DNA of 58,915 bases, from positions 1 to 58,915 of the forward strand of contig JAFNIT010000006.1 of NCBI GenBank assembly GCA_017601345.1, written 5' to 3'. Position numbers and translations under genes: made by a program. Every line of letters begins with the position of its first letter. The stretch's first letter is position 1. The notes beneath the pieces are model-generated. The model was given only the letters and a program-made list of their open reading frames with translations. It did not search any database and had not been told where the DNA came from. Positions 36,841 to 44,172 of the stretch are shown one piece after another. The DNA comes from Candidatus Brockarchaeota archaeon. Lineage in GTDB: Archaea; Thermoproteota; EX4484-205; JAAOZP01.

Positions 36841-36852
36841 ATTTTAAAAAGG
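36841..36852 (+). promoter_or_regulatory. TATA box of eL13 gene
   Basis: ATTTTAAAAAGG ends 24 bases before the ATG at 36876 and no SD precedes that ATG, which fits a leaderless transcript and supports the shorter start. Confidence 0.5.
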
Positions 36853-36875
36853 GATTGAAAATCGCCTTTTTTAAA

Positions 36876-37088
36876 ATGAATAATAATAGAATCGTTCCTC
36901 TAGCTAAGAGAAGAAGAGGAATTACTATATTCTGGAGAAGGGCGAGAGGTTTCTCTCTAGGCGAATTAAAGGAGGCTGGTTTGAACATTTATGAAGTCCG
37001 AAAACTCGGCGTTCCTGTAGACCCTAGGAGAAAATCGGTTCACGAAGAGAATATTAAGAAACTTAAAGAACTTCTCAAATCCTCCTGA
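36876..37088 (+). CDS. rpl13e: large-subunit ribosomal protein eL13
   Basis: The protein has 70 residues from ATG 36876. [20 protein letters not shown], followed by [20 protein letters not shown], is the conserved eL13 core. A GTG at 36822 overlapping the radical SAM gene would add 18 residues, but the TATA box placement favours 36876. eL13 is a 50S protein found in TACK archaea and eukaryotes. It is one of the best taxonomic clues in the window. Confidence 0.9.
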   Translation: MNNNRIVPLAKRRRGITIFWRRARGFSLGELKEAGLNIYEVRKLGVPVDPRRKSVHEENIKKLKELLKSS

Positions 37089-37104
37089 TCGCCTTAAGCT
37101 ATCT

Positions 37105-37692
37105 CTATGCTCTTACAGATACGAACCTGGAGTTTTTGACATAAAACCTTAATGGGATATCGAGATCTTTCGTAACACCTATTCGAAAGCTTCTGGCAAT
37201 ATTCTCCTCCTTCCGTCCTTCTCTTATCGTGATCTCCGAACTATTTAAGTAAACAGGCTTCTTATGAAGATTCTTATTAATGTCCATGGCTTCAGTAAGC
37301 CTTCCAGGGCCATTCGTCAATTTAAGCAAATCATCAATCTTTCTAAGCTTTTTCATCATTTCTACTCCTCTAATTGGTTCAAGGGCCCTGATTAAAACAC
37401 CCCCGCTTCCATGCGGCTCATGGGCCACAACGTTGAAAAGCCATTTTCCATGGACACCGTATACGAGAGCTCTGCCAACATCGCCATACAGCATCATGGC
37501 TATATCGCCCCTGCTCCTATATGCTCTTGAAGCAGGGTCTGTTTCCCCGTAGTAGGCTTCTGTTTCGACAATGACTCCCGCTAGGATTATTCCCCTTAAA
37601 ACTCTACATAAAACCTTGCCTAAAAGATTCATTGCTACTAGTGCTGGATCCCTTGCATAAAAATCCTGCGGCAGTATCCTCCCCATTCTCAT
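37105..37692 (-). CDS. 3-methyladenine DNA glycosylase (AAG/MPG family)
   Basis: This 195-residue protein has LGKVLCR, the catalytic segment VIVETEAYYGETDPASRAY, then YGVHGKWLFNVV, GVLIRALEPI and LTNGPGRLTEAMDI, all family hallmarks. It removes alkylated and deaminated purines to start base-excision repair. It lies 24 bases after the PHP gene on the same strand, so the two are probably co-transcribed. Confidence 0.95.
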   Translation of the reverse strand: MRMGRILPQDFYARDPALVAMNLLGKVLCRVLRGIILAGVIVETEAYYGETDPASRAYRSRGDIAMMLYGDVGRALVYGVHGKWLFNVVAHEPHGSGGVLIRALEPIRGVEMMKKLRKIDDLLKLTNGPGRLTEAMDINKNLHKKPVYLNSSEITIREGRKEENIARSFRIGVTKDLDIPLRFYVKNSRFVSVRA

Positions 37693-37716
37693 AGTTTATG
37701 GCTGTTGACAGCTAGC

Positions 37717-38523
37717 TTATTCGACTTTCTTCTCCAATGGTCTGCGTTTGCTGAAAGTGGTTATATGCTCATAGCCTATCGTCCTTATGTATTCTATCAA
37801 GACATTGTAGGCGTAGTCTATTTCCCCTATGGAATGTGCGTCAGTACCTATTGTAATTGGTATACCCAATTCGCAAGCCCTCTTCAATATTCTAGGAGAA
37901 GGATATATGGAGCTTACGGGTTGTCTTAATCCTCTTGAAGAAACTTCTAGACACAATTTCCTCTCCTTGATAAGCTCTAAAGCCTTCTGCTCGTCTTCAA
38001 AACCATCGGCGGGGGTAAATCCCCATATCTTAACAAGATCCATGTGTCCAACGATATCGAAGAAACCGGTTTCCACAGCCATTCCCACTAGTCTCAAGTA
38101 TTTAGAATAAAGGCTGTCAAAACCATTTTCCCTAACCATCTTCTCCACTAGAGCCCTCTGCCTCGAAGAATCTATGCAAATACTGTCGACGAAATGGACG
38201 CTCCCTATTACAAGATCAAAATCATAGTTTTTCAATATTCTTTCAACTATTTCCTCGTTTCCCGGTATGTAATCAACTTCAACACCGAGCCTAATGGTTA
38301 CCCTATCTCTGTATTTTCCAGAAGCCGCCTTAACTTCTCTAACATAGTCTTCGATCTTAAGCGTGTTTAATGAGTGGGTTTCCGTCGATCCATCGGGGAA
38401 AACAGTTAAGTGGTCAGTGAAAGCAATCTCTTCAAAACCTCTTTGAATAGCAGTCTTGCAATAATCCGTTATGCTGGAACTTCCGTCGCTGAACACCGTA
38501 TGAATATGATAGTTTATTTTCAC
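37717..38523 (-). CDS. PHP-domain phosphoesterase
   Basis: This 268-residue protein has the four PHP metal motifs: NYHIHTVFSDGSSS at the start, FTDHLTVFP, GVEVDYIPG with VIGSVHFVD, and ITIGTDAHSIGEI near the end. It resembles histidinol-phosphatase and PHP phosphoesterases of the HisK type. No histidine genes are adjacent; the downstream glycosylase suggests it may act on nucleotides, but this is only context. Confidence 0.88.
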   Translation of the reverse strand: MKINYHIHTVFSDGSSSITDYCKTAIQRGFEEIAFTDHLTVFPDGSTETHSLNTLKIEDYVREVKAASGKYRDRVTIRLGVEVDYIPGNEEIVERILKNYDFDLVIGSVHFVDSICIDSSRQRALVEKMVRENGFDSLYSKYLRLVGMAVETGFFDIVGHMDLVKIWGFTPADGFEDEQKALELIKERKLCLEVSSRGLRQPVSSIYPSPRILKRACELGIPITIGTDAHSIGEIDYAYNVLIEYIRTIGYEHITTFSKRRPLEKKVE

Positions 38524-38960
38524 GAGACTGAGTTAGAAAAAACTTTTTTAAACCTTCCTATTCATCTGCCGAGCAGCTAAGGTCAGTTTCTTGCTTCTGG
38601 ACTTCAAATACAGCTTCACGAATACAAGTTAATATCATCTACTTAACCTTAATTTTCTATTTTTTTATCTATGATTTTTAATGCCACTTTCTACGCAGGG
38701 ACTACATTCCCATTCTCCTTGACATCTTTTACAAAGGAATGTTTAATCATGAAATCACTTGAGCCGAGATTTGTTTTTTTTTGAGAAAGGAGTTCCGTGA
38801 TTTTAAAAGGAAATAAATAGATATCTTGATATTTCTGTAAGTACGGCTTATTACAAACGTCTTATTATTCTCCGTTTATTGGTTCATTTGTAAACTAAAT
38901 TATGAAACAATTCTTAAAATAATAAAATTCTCTCTTTCCCCGGGGGAGGGGTTGGGGGGA
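38524..38960. other. non-coding stretch with a promoter
   Basis: No gene or RNA gene was recognised. It contains a T-rich run (TTGTTTTTTTTTGAG near 38771) that could end transcription and, close to the next gene, CTTAAAATAATAAAATT (about 38913-38929) as a TATA candidate. Confidence 0.4.
38942..38959 (+). promoter_or_regulatory. G-rich ribosome-binding region
   Basis: GGGGGAGGGGTTGGGGGG ends one base before the ATG at 38961. It contains a GGAGGGG SD-like core but is far richer in G than other SD sites in the window, and its three G runs, of 5, 4 and 6, could fold into a G-quadruplex in DNA or mRNA. Confidence 0.45.
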
Positions 38961-39317
38961 ATGAGGCCCTCAGAGATTAGAAGTTTGAAGGAAACGTTTC
39001 TGAGGACCCTGGTTTTTTCAATGTTGTTGGCTATTTTAACCAATGTTCTTTCTCTTTTCTGGGTAATTGGTGGTGAAGCATGGTTTGAAAATTCTTATCT
39101 TTACTCTTCCCCGCCTCCTCATAACTCTGATGGTAAAACGAGTAAAATCCAGATCGATACTTCTATTTCTAAAATGGAGGCGTCATTTTACGCTCCTGCT
39201 CAACAAGCATATGAGAAATTAGAAGCCAATGGTTCCACGCATATTGAAAATGTTTTTCAATATATTGCTCAGGACATAAAAGAATTATTTCAACTGATTA
39301 CCGTCATCTTTTCTTAA
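38961..39317 (+). CDS. small membrane protein, possibly truncated by a frameshift
   Basis: This 118-residue protein has one N-terminal membrane helix (about 15-40) and a polar middle. It ends ELFQLITVIFS. If one T of the TTTT run near 39310 is removed, the frame continues IFLNLLIAFTVGTGKLP and stops at 39358-39360, completing a second membrane helix. So the gene may be truncated by a one-base insertion, or the sequence may have an error there. No family recognised. Confidence 0.5.
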   Translation: MRPSEIRSLKETFLRTLVFSMLLAILTNVLSLFWVIGGEAWFENSYLYSSPPPHNSDGKTSKIQIDTSISKMEASFYAPAQQAYEKLEANGSTHIENVFQYIAQDIKELFQLITVIFS

Positions 39318-39449
39318 CCTTCTCATAGCGTTTACAGTAGGCACTGGAAAATTACCCTAAAGTATTCTTGCGAAGATTTTTAACATGCATCAGTCTAGCG
39401 GTTTCGGATTCTGGCCAAATTTATTGTAAGCCGGAGTAAAAATGCTGGG

Positions 39450-39475
39450 TTAAACGGGGAAAGATGCCCGTTTAA
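39450..39475. promoter_or_regulatory. perfect 9-bp inverted repeat
   Basis: TTAAACGGG, an 8-base loop, then CCCGTTTAA. It lies between two membrane-protein genes, about 115 bases before the ATG at 39592. It could be a hairpin terminator-like structure or an operator. Confidence 0.4.
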
Positions 39476-39591
39476 AAACCACATATTCGTTGAAACAGGC
39501 CTTAAAAAAGGGTTTAAATGGTAAACAGACACCATTATTTAAGAGGTAGAAAAATAATCTTTAAACTATCCGTTTTCAATTCCAATAACAG

Positions 39592-40866
39592 ATGGGGGTA
39601 AAGAGAAGCTGTAGGATAGTTATACTCGCGGCATCCATATTTCCACTGCTCATTATAATGCTTTCATGGAATATCACCATACTGAAAAGTGCCTTTAATC
39701 CTTCAAATACTCATTGGAGACATCCGGAAAAAGCAAGTGGTTACATCGTTGACGGACGCGGTGAGAATATTGTTGCATTTCTATCTGCCGATGAGGATAA
39801 CGAAGTATTATTCGCAAGTCTAGACAATGGAACTGATTACTCCATGATTGAGCCTTGCGAAAAGGATTTTAAAGGACCTGTCGGCTATGTTCTTGTTTTC
39901 AATAGTTTTACAGATGAGGTTCAGTACCGCTACATATATCTCGGAATAGTTCCTGAAGGGTCTAATGCAGATTGCAGTCCTTCCCAATCTAAAAAGTTCG
40001 AGGTCGGCATAGGCGATATTGTTCTGTTTTTCACAGATTCTGAGGGTAGACCGCTTGAAAATGTTCACGTGGTTTTCGATGAATGGGGGATAGAGGGGTA
40101 TACTGACAAGTCTGGAAGCCTGAGGCTGGAGAAGATGCCGAGGATAAGCTACAGAATTACTGCAGAATGGGTGAGTAAGTATGGTAGTAGAGCTTTTACA
40201 AGAGCATTCGTGAAAGGCGACTACATTATAACTATGCCAGTCTACGACGTTACCTTACAATTATTAACTTCAAAAACTAGTCCGGTGGCTAATGCTAATG
40301 TTTGGCTGGGGAACTTATACCTGGGTGTTACTGATGGAGAAGGGAGGATCTTGGTTACCCAAGTTCCAGCAGGCAGCTATGTGGTTTCAGCAAAGTGGCT
40401 TGGCTCGGATCTTATTCTGCAAGGTGTGAATGTTACAACCAGTGGCGAGATAGTCCTAACACCCTCCAATGTACATAGTTTAACCATAATGGTCAGGGGA
40501 GCTATGGGGCAAGCTCTTGAAGGAGCTAGCGTTACCGTCTGGAAGGATGGTGCCGAACTGCTTAGAAGGATTACGGATAAGAGCGGTAGCGTGGAGATTG
40601 AGCTACCCGACGGAGAATATGTTATCGAGGCTTCTTTTGATCAGTTTCAGAAGAAGAAATCAGTAACTCTTACAACTGATAGTTTTGAAAGAATCGACCT
40701 GGATGTATTTGTAAAAGTGCTCGGTGTTTCGATGACTCTTTCACAAACTATCCTCTCAGTATTAGGAATAATCTTGATGATTGTTCTTTTAGCCGTGATT
40801 ATTCACGAATATCATATTTACAGGAGGAAGAAATTACCTCAACTCTTTATCGTAAGGAAAATATAG
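39592..40866 (+). CDS. surface protein with three carboxypeptidase-regulatory-like domains
   Basis: This 424-residue protein has an N-terminal signal/anchor (about 10-30) and a C-terminal membrane helix (about 388-410) with a basic cytoplasmic tail (YRRKKLPQLFIVRKI). Between them are three similar beta-sandwich units: about 140-215 (VLFFTDSEGRPLENVHVVFD), about 220-290 (LLTSKTSPVANANVWLG) and about 295-370 (IMVRGAMGQALEGASVTVW). Each has the V/P-L-x-N-A-x-V start and a glycine-rich turn typical of CarboxypepD_reg/prealbumin-like domains. It is probably a cell-surface structural or adhesive protein. Confidence 0.65.
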   Translation: MGVKRSCRIVILAASIFPLLIIMLSWNITILKSAFNPSNTHWRHPEKASGYIVDGRGENIVAFLSADEDNEVLFASLDNGTDYSMIEPCEKDFKGPVGYVLVFNSFTDEVQYRYIYLGIVPEGSNADCSPSQSKKFEVGIGDIVLFFTDSEGRPLENVHVVFDEWGIEGYTDKSGSLRLEKMPRISYRITAEWVSKYGSRAFTRAFVKGDYIITMPVYDVTLQLLTSKTSPVANANVWLGNLYLGVTDGEGRILVTQVPAGSYVVSAKWLGSDLILQGVNVTTSGEIVLTPSNVHSLTIMVRGAMGQALEGASVTVWKDGAELLRRITDKSGSVEIELPDGEYVIEASFDQFQKKKSVTLTTDSFERIDLDVFVKVLGVSMTLSQTILSVLGIILMIVLLAVIIHEYHIYRRKKLPQLFIVRKI

Positions 40867-40993
40867 TAACGATTCGGCTTTTTGTTTATCAATTCTTCCT
40901 AAAACACAGCATATAACAGCATATAGATGTAAATGAGTGCACGTACTGGTAATACGTCATTCTTATATAGTGAAACGATGAATTCCCGCCTAA

Positions 40994-41074
40994 ATGAGTT
41001 CTCCCTCTGATTCGGAGATTAGAGAACGATTAAAATCCATTATCCATGAAATTATTTTGATATTAAAAAAATAG
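40994..41074 (+). CDS. candidate 26-residue microprotein
   Basis: ATG 40994 opens a 26-codon frame (MSSPSDSEIRERLKSIIHEI, then a hydrophobic and lysine end). A TATA-like TCTTATATAGT at about 40962-40972 is 22-32 bases upstream, the usual distance for a leaderless archaeal transcript. The peptide is predicted to be one amphipathic helix. It may be a real microprotein, or a chance frame under the promoter of a small RNA. Confidence 0.25.
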   Translation: MSSPSDSEIRERLKSIIHEIILILKK

Positions 41075-41088
41075 CTGAGCCTTGGGCA

Positions 41089-41098
41089 ATAGCGCTAT
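41089..41098. promoter_or_regulatory. perfect palindrome upstream of the HTH-V4R gene
   Basis: ATAGCGCTAT is a 10-base palindrome 63 bases before the start of the AsnC-HTH/V4R gene. A homodimeric HTH regulator could bind it, including autoregulation by the downstream gene product. Inference only. Confidence 0.35.
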
Positions 41099-41160
41099 CG
41101 AACTGTCAATTTTGATTTTCTAACACATGTCCTTTTCACGATATTTTACTTTGTCAAAAA

Positions 41161-41847
41161 ATGAATAAAAGTGCGTTATGCGAAAAACATATATTTAACG
41201 ATTCTAAAAATAATACCGGCTTGGGTAAGAAAAAAGACATAGTGGACAAGCTCGACTTAGAAATACTCCACATTCTTTCCCGGGATCCTAGGCTTAGCTG
41301 TCGGGAAATAGCTAAGCAGCTTGAAGTATCCGACAGGACTGTGGCTCGTAGGGTATCCAGAATGGAGAAGGAAGGCATTATACTCGGATACCAGCTTGTT
41401 TTGAACGATTATGCTAAAAGCCTTGTTTTCGACACTAGTGATCTAAGCGAGATAAGGTTCACAGTAGCAGAATGGTCTAATTTCGAAGAGGCTCTTCGCC
41501 AAATGTATTCTACTGCAGCCGATGTCATATTTTTCTACGCTGGAAAGGGGATTGGCAAGTCGATAATAAGAAGTATGGGTAAAAGCAAGCTTAGTATAGA
41601 AGATGCTTTATCCTTCTCTTCTAAAGTGTGCAATATGAGAGGGTGGGGGAATGTTCGCTTCGATAAGTTGAAAGATAATTCAGTAAAGGCTGATCTCAGA
41701 GGTCTGAGAATAAACCCTTCTTTCTTCCGGGGAATAATTGCAGGGATGCTTGAGAACATGACTGGAAAGGAACCTGAATCATTGTTATTCACGGAGGATG
41801 GTTCACTCATAATAAGGCCCTTGGAGGGTTTGAGCCTTGAAGGATAG
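41161..41847 (+). CDS. AsnC-type HTH regulator with V4R-like sensor domain
   Basis: The protein has 228 residues. About 26-85 is an Lrp/AsnC-type helix-turn-helix (LDLEILHILSRDPRLSCREI, then AKQLEVSDRTVARRVSRMEK). About 95-225 resembles the 4-vinyl-reductase (V4R) fold: ADVIFFYAGKGIGKSIIRSM, and then FFRGIIAGMLENMTGKEPES. V4R domains bind small hydrophobic molecules or cofactors in other proteins. The usual Lrp RAM domain is absent. It is the first gene of a four-gene operon. The next gene starts inside its 3' end, so the stop and the next start overlap. Confidence 0.72.
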   Translation: MNKSALCEKHIFNDSKNNTGLGKKKDIVDKLDLEILHILSRDPRLSCREIAKQLEVSDRTVARRVSRMEKEGIILGYQLVLNDYAKSLVFDTSDLSEIRFTVAEWSNFEEALRQMYSTAADVIFFYAGKGIGKSIIRSMGKSKLSIEDALSFSSKVCNMRGWGNVRFDKLKDNSVKADLRGLRINPSFFRGIIAGMLENMTGKEPESLLFTEDGSLIIRPLEGLSLEG

Positions 41848-42526
41848 AGTGCCCTTTGGCATAGCGGAGCTCGACAACCTTATCCAGGGAGGATTACCCA
41901 AGGGGGGGCTTATTGTAATCGCGGGCAGTCCGGGAGCTGGTAAAACAATACTTTCAGCCCAGTTCGTTTACAACGGTGCCATGTTATATAAGGAGAAGGG
42001 TGTGTACGTTTGTTTGAGCGAGAGCAAGGAACATTTTAAGAGCAATATGCTCGGTCTAGGATGGGACTTTAATAAGCTTGAGGAAAGAGGCATGGTGAGA
42101 ATAGTAGAACTGCCTACAGTGGCAAAAATAAGGGTTGAGGATATGACTGATCTTATAGTAGAGGAAGCTAAGAAGTTTAAGGCACAGAGACTCGTAGTCG
42201 ACTCGCTTTCAGCTCTAAACTTAGCATTAGGCAGTAGGGCTGAAGTCAGGGCGGTGATAAACCTGATTGCCAGAATGTTGAAGCACGTGGAGTGCACAAC
42301 GCTAATGATCACGGAGAGTCCATGGGGGACCACGGGAATAGGTATGGGTATTGAAGAATTCATAGCTGACGGCATAATACTCATGGAATCGGTTGTTGTG
42401 GGAAACAGGCTTGAGAGAAGATTGATGATACTTAAGATGAGAGCCACGAGTCACGATACCAGATACTATAGGCTGAACATAACTAAGGATTCAGGCATAA
42501 TTCTAAGCACGTACCCGGAGATGTAA
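41837..42526 (+). CDS. KaiC-like RecA-superfamily ATPase, operon gene 2
   Basis: This 229-residue protein has FGIAELDNLIQGGLPKGGL, Walker A GSPGAGKT at 30-37, then YVCLSESKEHF, Walker B QRLVVDSLSAL and IEEFIADGIILM plus KMRATSHDTRYY, the KaiC core. It starts at TTG 41837, overlapping the upstream gene by 11 bases, with GGAGG nine bases before. This single-domain KaiC probably acts as a regulatory ATPase and could relay the signal from its HTH-V4R partner. Confidence 0.86.
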   Translation: MKDRVPFGIAELDNLIQGGLPKGGLIVIAGSPGAGKTILSAQFVYNGAMLYKEKGVYVCLSESKEHFKSNMLGLGWDFNKLEERGMVRIVELPTVAKIRVEDMTDLIVEEAKKFKAQRLVVDSLSALNLALGSRAEVRAVINLIARMLKHVECTTLMITESPWGTTGIGMGIEEFIADGIILMESVVVGNRLERRLMILKMRATSHDTRYYRLNITKDSGIILSTYPEM

Positions 42527-42535
42527 TCGGGCGGG

Positions 42536-44170
42536 ATGTTTTTCATGATCGACGAGGGCAAAGAACTATGGGATAAATACTGCGGCTTCCTCTACCAGGA
42601 TTTCCAGAGACAGATCGAGTACAATCGTGAAAAGACAGAAGCCTATTTTAAGAAGATCAAGAACACAAGGCTTCTTGAAGCCTTAGGGGCTAGGGATGCT
42701 GAGGACATAAGAGAAATACCTGTTACAACATACGATGATTATCTCTTCCTAAGGGTTTTTGAGGAGAGGATTAGTAGATTGGAAGCAACGACTCCTAAAA
42801 ATAGAGGTGAAACCCTAGCCGACTACTATATGCGTATTGGAAGGGTTGCTGCCGAACCTATTACAGAATATTTGCCCGGGGAATTCCAATCCTGCGTCAA
42901 GACGAGTGGAACAACTGCTCAAAGCAAATGGGTATTGTGGACAAGGCTCTTCCGTGAAGCATACTCTGAGATTGGAATATCTCCAATGGTCATGGCCTGT
43001 AGTGAACGCACCGGGGATACTCGTCTCCGTCTAGGGGATAGTCTATTGAACATGGGCGCGCCTCCGCCCTATTTTTCAGGATGGAGTCTACATTTTTTAT
43101 GCGAGCTTTTTCAATTTAAAGTATATCCTCCACCCGAAGTTATTGATAAGACTTCTGATATTAGGCGGAGAATTTGGATGGTATTAGAGAAAATAGATCG
43201 GATGAAAGAAAAAATAGCATTAATAGGGACAACCGCACCACTACTATTCCTGCTTGTAAAATATGTAATGGATAGAAGGTCTTTCTATAGAGAATATTAT
43301 GAGACGTTGGATATGGGGGCAACAAAGATATACATGTTTTTAAAATCTATTCACGCCGAATTGTTTTGGGAGCCGAAAGATATTAGAGATGTTTTTCCGG
43401 TAAAAGGCTTAATAAGCGCAGGTTTCGATTCGAAGATGTACATAGAGCTTTTCAAACGCACTTGGGGAATTGAACCGTTAAACCTCTACGGGGCCAGTGA
43501 AATCGGCTTCCCTATGTATGGCACGGTTGAAGATAGGTATAATATGGTCCCGGATTTGAGAACAGGATTCTTCGAATTCATGGATGTTAAGAGTGGTGAA
43601 GTGTTTGAAATAGATGAGTTAAAGAAGGGAAACAGTTATAGTCTGATAATAACCCCTTTCGGAGGATGTGTCATTAGATACAGGATTGGCGACATCTTCA
43701 GGGTCGAGCATTTAAGGGATGATGGAGCGCCCGTGTTCGCATTTGAAGGAAGAGAAGGATATTCGTTTGACATTTACGGCTATTTCAGGATCGATGAGAG
43801 GCTGGCTACTAGGGTTATGATTAAATCTGGGTTGACTTCTTCCGAAGACTGGTGTTTCGCCAAAATAATGGAGCCCAATGAAAAAGTATGCGTACTTATG
43901 GAGAAGGAGCGCGATTATAGTGAAGAAGCTGCTGCTGGAATGATATTTAAAGCACTGCTAGATGAGAGCGAGGACTTTAGGAACTTTATAAGGGATTTTA
44001 AAATAAGGAATCCCACAGAAGTGATCAAAGTTGAATACTTGGAAAGAGGTGCATTCAAAAGGTATTCTCATTCGAGGTTGAAAATGGGGCTTCCCTATGG
44101 TCAAGTCAAACCCCTTAAAGTCATTCCGACTCAAAAAATGGAGATTTTTGAAACATTAAGGGGAATGTAG
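42536..44170 (+). CDS. GH3 auxin-responsive-type adenylating enzyme (ANL superfamily)
   Basis: This 544-residue protein has the ATP-binding loop KTSGTTAQSKWVLWT (124-137), the adenylate motif LNLYGASEIGFP (about 316) and FGGCVIRYRIGDIF (about 380) of acyl-adenylating enzymes. The spacing and N-terminal helices look like the plant and bacterial GH3 group, which join acyl acids to amino acids, or like phenylacetate-CoA ligase relatives. The substrate cannot be read. An adenylating enzyme inside a KaiC signalling operon is unusual. It lies 9 bases after the KaiC gene and 2 bases before the membrane sensor gene. Confidence 0.75.
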   Translation: MFFMIDEGKELWDKYCGFLYQDFQRQIEYNREKTEAYFKKIKNTRLLEALGARDAEDIREIPVTTYDDYLFLRVFEERISRLEATTPKNRGETLADYYMRIGRVAAEPITEYLPGEFQSCVKTSGTTAQSKWVLWTRLFREAYSEIGISPMVMACSERTGDTRLRLGDSLLNMGAPPPYFSGWSLHFLCELFQFKVYPPPEVIDKTSDIRRRIWMVLEKIDRMKEKIALIGTTAPLLFLLVKYVMDRRSFYREYYETLDMGATKIYMFLKSIHAELFWEPKDIRDVFPVKGLISAGFDSKMYIELFKRTWGIEPLNLYGASEIGFPMYGTVEDRYNMVPDLRTGFFEFMDVKSGEVFEIDELKKGNSYSLIITPFGGCVIRYRIGDIFRVEHLRDDGAPVFAFEGREGYSFDIYGYFRIDERLATRVMIKSGLTSSEDWCFAKIMEPNEKVCVLMEKERDYSEEAAAGMIFKALLDESEDFRNFIRDFKIRNPTEVIKVEYLERGAFKRYSHSRLKMGLPYGQVKPLKVIPTQKMEIFETLRGM

Positions 44171-44172
44171 AT

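Noticed and set aside
36822-36875. Upstream GTG start for eL13 overlapping the radical SAM gene
   Set aside because: A TATA box lies inside that extension at leaderless distance from ATG 36876 and the extra residues do not resemble eL13.
38700-38765. Short minus-strand frame (about 19 codons) in the 38.5-38.9 kb gap
   Set aside because: Too short, without RBS or promoter support.
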